From: Paratractidigestivibacter sp963605405
GTDB lineage: Bacteria > Actinomycetota > Coriobacteriia > Coriobacteriales > Atopobiaceae
Reading direction: 5' to 3'
DNA length: 64,000 nucleotides
Assembly (NCBI GenBank): GCA_963605405.1
Contig: CAVCUP010000005.1
Location: 1-64,000 of the forward strand
The notes beneath the pieces were generated by a model, which saw nothing but the letters and a program-made list of their open reading frames with translations, had not been told where the DNA came from and did no database searches. Positions 58,702 through 64,000 of this stretch are shown one piece after another. The translations under genes were made by a program, and so were the position numbers. Within the stretch, counting starts at the first letter, position 1. The number at the start of each line of letters is the position of its first letter.

Positions 58702-59324
58702 AGGTTCAGGAGGTCCTTAACGTCGGCATAGACCTCGTCGACAGGACGGTCTCCGTCGACCTCCTTGAGAATCGAGTGACCCTTGTAGTACTCCACAAGC
58801 GGGGCCGTCTGGGTGTGATAGGTATCGAGGCGGTGCTTAATCGTCTCGGCCTTGTCGTCGTCGCGCTGGTACATCTCCCCGGAACAACGCGGGCACGTAT
58901 CGGTGCCGGCGGGCGCCGTGTAGCCGCAGGACTTGCAGGTGCGACGAGAAGAGAGACGGGCAACGACGGACTCGTCCGGCACGCTCACGAGAAGCGCGGC
59001 GTCGATATCCCGACCCATAGTGGCGAGCTCGGAGTCGAGCGCGACCGCCTGAGCAGTGTTGCGAGGGAAGCCGTCGAGGATGAAGCCCTTCTGAGCGTCG
59101 TCGGAACCGAGACGCTCCTTGACCAGGTCGATAACGAGCTGGTCGGGAACGAGCTGACCGGACTCCATGTAAGACTTGGCCTTGACGCCGAGCTCAGAGC
59201 CGGCCTTGACGGCCGCGCGGAGAAGGTCGCCCGTGGAGATGTGGGCAAAACCGTAGTCCTCGACGAGTTTCTGGCCCTGAGTGCCCTTGCCGGCACCCGG
59301 AGCGCCAAGAAGAACGATGTTCAT
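58698..59324 (-). CDS. adk: Adenylate kinase
   Basis: 208 residues. P-loop GAPGAGKGTQ, NMP-binding HISTGDLLRAAVKAG, FILDGFPRNTAQA, and a zinc-type LID (CKSCGYTAPAGTDTCPRCSG, four Cys) as in Gram-positive long-form Adk. ATP + AMP to 2 ADP. Lies between secY and map. Confidence 0.98.
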   Translation of the reverse strand: MNIVLLGAPGAGKGTQGQKLVEDYGFAHISTGDLLRAAVKAGSELGVKAKSYMESGQLVPDQLVIDLVKERLGSDDAQKGFILDGFPRNTAQAVALDSELATMGRDIDAALLVSVPDESVVARLSSRRTCKSCGYTAPAGTDTCPRCSGEMYQRDDDKAETIKHRLDTYHTQTAPLVEYYKGHSILKEVDGDRPVDEVYADVKDLLNL

Positions 59325-59379
59325 CTTTATTGCGCCTTTCTTTAGTAAGTGGCCGAAACCTTACCCGCTTGACGAATCC

Positions 59380-60657
59380 TTACTTGAAGAAGCCGTCGTA
59401 GTTGTGCATCTTGAGCTGGCTCTCGAGGGAAGAGAGCGTATCCATCGCAACGCCGACCATGATAAGCACGGAGGTGCCGCCGAAGGCCTGGATCAGGGAG
59501 TTGTTCGTGAACCAGAAGATAATCGTCGGAACCACCGCGAGCACGGCCATAAAAAGCGCACCGGGAAGGGTCACGTGATCGATGGTGTTCTTAATGTACG
59601 CGGCGGTAGCGGCACCCGGGCGAATACCCGGGATGAAGCCGCCCTGCTTACGGAGCTGATCCGCCGTCTCCTCAGGATTGAAGACCATAGAGGAGTAGAA
59701 GTAGGCGAAGGCCACGATGAGCAGAACCGAGAGCACCCAGTTGATCCAACCGGACGAGAGCGCGTTCGCAAAGTTCTGAACCCACTCGACGCTGGGGAAG
59801 AACACCGCGATCTGGGCAGGCAGGTACAGGATCGCCGAGGCGAAGATGATGGGCACGACGCCCGCCGTGTTCACCTTAATCGGTAGATAAGTGGCCTGAC
59901 CACCCATGATGCGACGACCAGAAACGCGCTTAGCGTACTGGATAGGAATGCGACGCTGCGCGCGCTCGACATAGACAATGACGGGGATGATGGCAACAAT
60001 CACGATCATGGTGACGACGGTGAGAATCACATTGCCGCCGCCCGCGACCGAGGAAATCAGGGAGGTGGGCAGGCCGCTCATGATGTTCGCGAAGATGATG
60101 AGCGACATGCCGTTGCCGATCCCGCGCTGGGTGATGACCTCACCCAGCCACATGATGATCATTGCGCCCACGAGCATCGTGAAGACCACGATGAAGCTCT
60201 CGAGGGCCTCGGGAATCCCCATGTCGGCGAAGCTGACCCCATAGCTCTTGAAGAGGAAGAGGTAGCCCACCGAGGAGATGAGGGCGAGACCGATGGTGAG
60301 GTAACGCGTGTACTGCGTGATCTTGCGCTGACCGGTCTCGCCCTCCTTTGCAAGCTCGCCGAGCGACGGAATCACGGCCTGCATCAACTGCAGAATAATC
60401 TGAGCCGTGATGTAGGGCATGATGCCGAGGCTGAAGACAGACATGCGGGAAAGCGCGCCACCCGAGAACAGGTTAAGCACGGCCATAGCTCCGCTGGAGG
60501 TGAGGCTGTTCTGATAGCTAGAAAGCATCTCCTGGAACGGAACTCCCGGAACGGGGAGATACGCACCGAAGCGGTAAAGCAGAAGGATGCCTGCGGTGAG
60601 CAGGACCTTCTTCCTCAGTTCCGGAACGCGAAAAGCGTTGGCGATTCCCTTTAGCAC
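59380..60657 (-). CDS. secY: Preprotein translocase subunit SecY
   Basis: 425 residues, ten membrane helices. Central channel protein of SecYEG. LFSGGALSRMSVFSLGIMPYITAQIILQL and QRGIGNGMSLIIFANIMSGLP are hallmark blocks; the cytoplasmic loop with RQGGFIPGIRPG precedes helix 9. It overlaps rplO by 7 bp. Confidence 0.98.
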   Translation of the reverse strand: MLKGIANAFRVPELRKKVLLTAGILLLYRFGAYLPVPGVPFQEMLSSYQNSLTSSGAMAVLNLFSGGALSRMSVFSLGIMPYITAQIILQLMQAVIPSLGELAKEGETGQRKITQYTRYLTIGLALISSVGYLFLFKSYGVSFADMGIPEALESFIVVFTMLVGAMIIMWLGEVITQRGIGNGMSLIIFANIMSGLPTSLISSVAGGGNVILTVVTMIVIVAIIPVIVYVERAQRRIPIQYAKRVSGRRIMGGQATYLPIKVNTAGVVPIIFASAILYLPAQIAVFFPSVEWVQNFANALSSGWINWVLSVLLIVAFAYFYSSMVFNPEETADQLRKQGGFIPGIRPGAATAAYIKNTIDHVTLPGALFMAVLAVVPTIIFWFTNNSLIQAFGGTSVLIMVGVAMDTLSSLESQLKMHNYDGFFK

Positions 60658-61100
60658 GCCTGCTCGACCTTTCCTCCGGCCGCCTCAATCTTGGCCTTAG
60701 CAGAGGCGGAGACCTTATCGACCTTGACGGTGAGCTTCTTGGTGAGCTCGCCGTCGCCGAGGACCTTCACGAGCTGGTAGTCGTGCTTGATAACGCCCTT
60801 CTCCACGAGGGAGGCGGCGTCGACGGTCTCGCCATCGGCGTAGAGGCCCTCGAGGCGAGAGAGGTTCACCGGAGCGTACTCAACACGGTTGTGGTTGATG
60901 AAGCCGGGGAGCTTCGGGAGACGCATGGCGAGGGGCATCTGGCCGCCCTCGAAGCCGGGGCCCTTGCCGCCGCCGGAGCGGGAAAGCTGGCCCTTGGTGC
61001 CGCGACCCGCAGTGGTGCCGTGACCGGACGAGTTGCCGCGGCCGATGCGCTTGCGGTTCTTGCGGGAGCCCTCCGCGGGGCGCAGATCGTTGAGCTGCAT
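60651..61100 (-). CDS. rplO: 50S ribosomal protein L15
   Basis: 149 residues. MQLNDLRPAEGSRKNRKRIGRGNSSGHG and GFEGGQMPLAMRLPKLPGF are diagnostic. Early 50S assembly protein. Confidence 0.98.
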   Translation of the reverse strand: MQLNDLRPAEGSRKNRKRIGRGNSSGHGTTAGRGTKGQLSRSGGGKGPGFEGGQMPLAMRLPKLPGFINHNRVEYAPVNLSRLEGLYADGETVDAASLVEKGVIKHDYQLVKVLGDGELTKKLTVKVDKVSASAKAKIEAAGGKVEQAC

Positions 61101-61110
61101 TGGTTGACTC

Positions 61111-61296
61111 CTAGTTCTCTTCCACGTTGACGAGGTGCTTGATCTTGAAGATCATGCCACGGATGCCGGGGTTGTCCGGCTGCTCGACGCAATCGCCGAT
61201 CTTGCGAAGGCCGAGGGCCTTGGCGGTAGCGGTCTGGTCCTTCTTGACGCCGCACTGGGCGGAGCGGACCAGGGTAATCTTGAGGGACTGAGCCAT
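61111..61296 (-). CDS. rpmD: 50S ribosomal protein L30
   Basis: 61 residues, LKITLVRSAQCGVKKDQTATAKALGLRKIG; standard rpsE-rpmD-rplO position, with a 2-bp gap to rpsE. Confidence 0.97.
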   Translation of the reverse strand: MAQSLKITLVRSAQCGVKKDQTATAKALGLRKIGDCVEQPDNPGIRGMIFKIKHLVNVEEN

Positions 61297-61298
61297 CT

Positions 61299-61820
61299 TT
61301 AGTTCTCCTTACCGACGAACATCTCGCCCACGGTGAGGCCACGGCGCTGCGCGGTCTGCTCGGGGGTGGAGAGCTCCTTGAGGCCCTCGGCGGCGGCCTT
61401 GATCATGTTCAGGGCGTTGTTGGTGCCAAGGGACTTGGAGAGGACGTTGGTGATGCCGGCAAGCTCGAAGAGCGGACGGACGGGGCCGCCGGCGATGACA
61501 CCGGTACCCTCGATAGCCGGCTTGATGAGGACGCGGCCGGCGCCGTAGTGGCCCTCGACGGCGTGAGGCACGGAGCCGGACTCGGTGACCTCGACGTGGA
61601 ACATGTTCTTCTTAGCGTCCTCGACGGCCTTGGAAATAGCCAGAGGCACCTCGGCGGACTTGCCGAGGCCGAGGCCAACGTTGCCCTTGCCGTCGCCCAC
61701 GACCACGAGGGCGAGAAGGGACATGCGACGGCCGCCCTTGACGGTCTTAGAAACGCGGTGAATGAAGACGACGCGCTCCTGAAGATCCGTATCCTGCTGG
61801 CGCTTACGATCTCGTGCCAT
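61299..61820 (-). CDS. rpsE: 30S ribosomal protein S5
   Basis: 173 residues. The double-stranded RNA-binding block RVSKTVKGGRRMSLLALVVVGDGKGNVGLG and the C-terminal GAGRVLIKPAIEGTGVIAGGPVR are typical. Confidence 0.98.
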   Translation of the reverse strand: MARDRKRQQDTDLQERVVFIHRVSKTVKGGRRMSLLALVVVGDGKGNVGLGLGKSAEVPLAISKAVEDAKKNMFHVEVTESGSVPHAVEGHYGAGRVLIKPAIEGTGVIAGGPVRPLFELAGITNVLSKSLGTNNALNMIKAAAEGLKELSTPEQTAQRRGLTVGEMFVGKEN

Positions 61821-61829
61821 TGAATCCTC

Positions 61830-62198
61830 CTAGAACTTCAGGCCCGCGTTGCGGGCACCGTCTGCGAGAGCCTTGACGCGGCCGTGGTAGATACGGCCAC
61901 CGCGGTCGAAGGTGACCGTGGTGATGCCCTTCTCGAGGGCGCGCTTGCCCACGAGCTGGCCAACGAACTCAGCGGCGTCCTTGTTGGAGCCGAGCTTGCC
62001 CTCGGCGCGGAACTCGGGGTCGAGGGTCGAAGCGGCGCAGACGGTGGTGTGCGAAGCGTCGTCGATGACCTGAGCGTAGATGTGGGCGTTGGTGCGGTGC
62101 ACGGCGAGACGCGGACGCTCGGCGGTGCCGGAGACCTTGCCGCGGACACGGCGCTTGCGGCGCTCGAGCCCGGCCTTCTTGGCCTGGAACTTGTTCAT
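61830..62198 (-). CDS. rplR: 50S ribosomal protein L18
   Basis: 122 residues, RPRLAVHRTNAHIYAQVIDD and VTFDRGGRIYHGRVKALADGAR; binds 5S rRNA. Ten bases upstream of rpsE. Confidence 0.98.
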   Translation of the reverse strand: MNKFQAKKAGLERRKRRVRGKVSGTAERPRLAVHRTNAHIYAQVIDDASHTTVCAASTLDPEFRAEGKLGSNKDAAEFVGQLVGKRALEKGITTVTFDRGGRIYHGRVKALADGARNAGLKF

Positions 62199-62259
62199 TC
62201 CTTCTCCTTAATATCGCCACCACCTGACGGGGTGATGGACTTAAGACGTTTAAGCGTTA

Positions 62260-62796
62260 CTACTTAGCGGCCTTACCGAGCTTGCGGCGGATGTGCTCGC
62301 CCTCGTAGTGGATACCCTTGCCCTTGTACGGCTCGGGCGGACGCTTCATGCGGATCTCGGCGGCAACCTGGCCGACCTGCTCCTTGGAGATGCCCTTGAC
62401 GGTGATGTGGGTGTTGTCGGGCACGACGAACTCGATGTTCTCGGGAGCCGGGTAAATGACCGGGTGAGAATAGCCGAGGGAGAGGTCGAGATCCTTGCCC
62501 TTGAGCGTCGCGCGGTAGCCGACGCCGGTGAGCTCGAGCTTCTTCTCGAAGCCCTCGGAGACGCCCACGACCATGTTGTTGAGAAGGGTGCGGGTAAGGC
62601 CCTGCTGAGCGTTGGACTCAACGGACTCGTCGTTGCGGACGACGTTGAGCTCGGAGCCCTCCTCCTGGATGGTGAGGAGCTCGGAGAAGGTTCGGGTCAG
62701 CTCGCCCTTGGGGCCCTTGACGGTGACAGTGGTGTTGTCGATAGCCACGGTGACGCCGGCGGGAATCACGACAGGCTTCTTACCAATACGAGACAC
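62260..62796 (-). CDS. rplF: 50S ribosomal protein L6
   Basis: 178 residues. MSRIGKKPVVIPAGVTV start and the C-terminal RPPEPYKGKGIHYEGEHIRRKLGKAAK signature. Two L6 folds. Confidence 0.98.
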   Translation of the reverse strand: MSRIGKKPVVIPAGVTVAIDNTTVTVKGPKGELTRTFSELLTIQEEGSELNVVRNDESVESNAQQGLTRTLLNNMVVGVSEGFEKKLELTGVGYRATLKGKDLDLSLGYSHPVIYPAPENIEFVVPDNTHITVKGISKEQVGQVAAEIRMKRPPEPYKGKGIHYEGEHIRRKLGKAAK

Positions 62797-62824
62797 TTGA
62801 GTCTCCTTTCATTCCTGCCGAAAT

Positions 62825-63223
62825 TTACCAGATGTAGGCGATGACCTCGCCGCCGATGCCGGCCTTGCGGGCATCGCGGTCGCACATCATGCCGCGGGAA
62901 GTGGAGATAACGGCGGTGCCGAGACCACCGAGGACACGGGGAAGCTTGTCCGCGGAGGAGTAGATGCGAAGGCCGGGCTTGGAAACGCGCTTAATGCCCT
63001 TGATGACCTTAGCGCGGCGGGCGCCGTACTTAAGGGTGATGTGAAGGGTCTTCTGGGGCTTGGTGTCCTCGACCTCATAGCCCTCGATGTAGCCCTCCTC
63101 CTTGATGACGCGCGCGATCTCGACCAGAACCTTGGTCGACGGCATGGAGACCTCGGCCTTGTTGGCGGAGTTCGCGTTGCGAATGCGCGTCAGCATGTCA
63201 GAAACGGGATCGGTAATCTTCAT
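62825..63223 (-). CDS. rpsH: 30S ribosomal protein S8
   Basis: 132 residues, ITDPVSDMLTRIRNANSANK and the C-terminal GLGTAVISTSRGMMCDRDARKAGIGGEVIAYIW. Central 16S-binding protein and spc-operon repressor in E. coli. Confidence 0.98.
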   Translation of the reverse strand: MKITDPVSDMLTRIRNANSANKAEVSMPSTKVLVEIARVIKEEGYIEGYEVEDTKPQKTLHITLKYGARRAKVIKGIKRVSKPGLRIYSSADKLPRVLGGLGTAVISTSRGMMCDRDARKAGIGGEVIAYIW

Positions 63224-63315
63224 GGATCCTTTTCTCCTTTGTTAATGATGAACCTGTGCGCTCGGTTCGCCCCCACCCGTAGCGGGCGCGCCTGAACGCC
63301 AGAGCCCTTTGCGTC

Positions 63316-63501
63316 CTACCAGCTCGCCTTGCGGACGCCAGGAAGCTCGCCCTTGCTCGCAAGCTCACGGAAGCACACACGGCAGAGGCCGAACTTGCGA
63401 TACACGGAGTGGGGACGCCCACAGCGCTGGCAGCGGTTCTGCTTACGGGTCGAGTACTTCGGCTCACGCGACGCCTTGACGATCATCGATGTCTTAGCCA
63501 C
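63316..63501 (-). CDS. rpsN: 30S ribosomal protein S14, zinc (type Z) form
   Basis: 61 residues with NRCQRCGRPHSVYRKFGLCRVCFRELA, two CxxC pairs binding zinc, and the GELPGVRKASW end. Short C-plus form usual in Gram-positives. Confidence 0.98.
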   Translation of the reverse strand: MAKTSMIVKASREPKYSTRKQNRCQRCGRPHSVYRKFGLCRVCFRELASKGELPGVRKASW

Positions 63502-63563
63502 AAATCCTCCTTCAGAGAATCCTCGGGGGAGAAACGCGTCTCCCCTACTGCAAACTTATTGAC

Positions 63564-64000
63564 TTACGCCTTCTTGAACGGGAAGTTGAAGGCAGAAAGA
63601 AGCGCCTTGCCCTCCTCGTTCGTCTGGGCGGTGGTCACGATGGTGATGTCCATACCACGGGTGTGATCGATCTTGTCGAAGTCGATCTCCGGGAAGATGA
63701 GCTGCTCGGTGACGCCCATCGAGAAGTTGCCGCGGCCGTCGAAGGACTTGTCGGAGATGCCGCGGAAGTCGCGGATGCGCGGGATGGCGATGCAGATCAG
63801 GCGATCCAGGAACTCCCACATGCGGTCGCCACGGAGGGTGACCTTGGCGCCGATGGGCATACCCTCACGAAGCTTGAAGGTCGCGATGGACTTACGGGCA
63901 CGGGTGACGAGCGGCTGCTGGCCGGTGATGGCGCGAAGGTCGGCGACGGCACCGTCGATAGCCTTGGAATCAGTGGCGGCCTCGCCGACGCCCATGTTCA
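63564..64000 (-). CDS. rplE: 50S ribosomal protein L5, C-terminal part (runs off the window)
   Basis: Contains about 144 of the ~180 residues; the N-terminal ~35 lie beyond the right edge. NMGVGEA, QQPLVTRARKSIATFKLREG, RDFRGISDKSFDGRGNFSMGVTEQ and MDITIVTTA are L5 signatures. 5S rRNA-binding. An in-frame Met at 63993-63995 is internal, not the start. Confidence 0.97.
   Translation of the reverse strand, partial: NMGVGEAATDSKAIDGAVADLRAITGQQPLVTRARKSIATFKLREGMPIGAKVTLRGDRMWEFLDRLICIAIPRIRDFRGISDKSFDGRGNFSMGVTEQLIFPEIDFDKIDHTRGMDITIVTTAQTNEEGKALLSAFNFPFKKA

Overview
The window is high-GC DNA (GC-rich third codon positions in most genes) from an anaerobic actinobacterium. The best guess is class Coriobacteriia, near Collinsella/Olsenella. 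This is inferred from gene content: phosphoketolase with a bacterial L-arabinose operon, NfnAB, rubrerythrin, a single-chain PurL with a fused glutaminase, a fused ECF ATPase pair and an actinobacterial-order ribosomal operon ending rpsM-rpsK-rpsD-rpoA-rplQ. No 16S gene is present, so the taxon is not proven.

Layout. 1-12.9 kb (all minus strand): L-arabinose use. In transcription order: a Tat/lipoprotein sugar-binding protein, permease, two-domain ATPase, permease, araA, araB, araD, galM, then a LacI-type regulator and the start of phosphoketolase. Together they import L-arabinose and convert it to xylulose-5-P, which phosphoketolase cleaves. 13.4-16.2 kb: a UPF0210 protein and a nuclease-like hypothetical. 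16.3-20.6 kb: murB, then an FMN riboswitch driving ribU, a fused ecfA-ecfA gene and ecfT. 20.8-27.5 kb: hom, a P-loop gene remnant, purL and an EamA exporter. 27.9-32.7 kb: a defence-like patch with a PLD/DEAD/DUF3427 helicase broken by one in-frame stop, a Nudix hydrolase and an orphan JetD-like Toprim protein. 32.8-41.3 kb: malic enzyme, galE, a prenyl synthase, a peptidoglycan-binding protein, tRNA-Gln, glmU, prs, pth. 41.4-47.4 kb: rubrerythrin, a double-glycine/zinc-ribbon small protein, a second nuclease-like gene, a membrane-tethered double-LuxR regulator with a 37-residue membrane protein, and nfnAB. 47.7-53.5 kb: three family-2 glycosyltransferases, a degenerate LCP-like protein and a His-rich metal exporter. 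53.6-64 kb: truA and the minus-strand ribosomal/secY/adk/map/infA/rpoA operon, cut off inside rplE.

The most unusual content lies between genes. Four loci (2.0-2.3, 3.5-3.7, 27.6-27.8 and 50.0-50.1 kb) carry arrays of 25-bp units repeated every 41 bp. In each array the unit orientation flips once at the centre, so that the TT(A/G)C-type ends of all units point inward. They fall into at least two sequence classes with the same architecture. A separate family of 28-bp palindromes at an exact 64-bp period flanks the nuclease-like gene at 42780-43796 on both sides. A third locus inside the arabinose operon has 37-bp tandem repeats running into a 40-bp imperfect inverted repeat, and a 134-bp element with 28-bp perfect terminal inverted repeats sits before galE. 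None of these looks like CRISPR, and I do not recognise them as a named repeat family.
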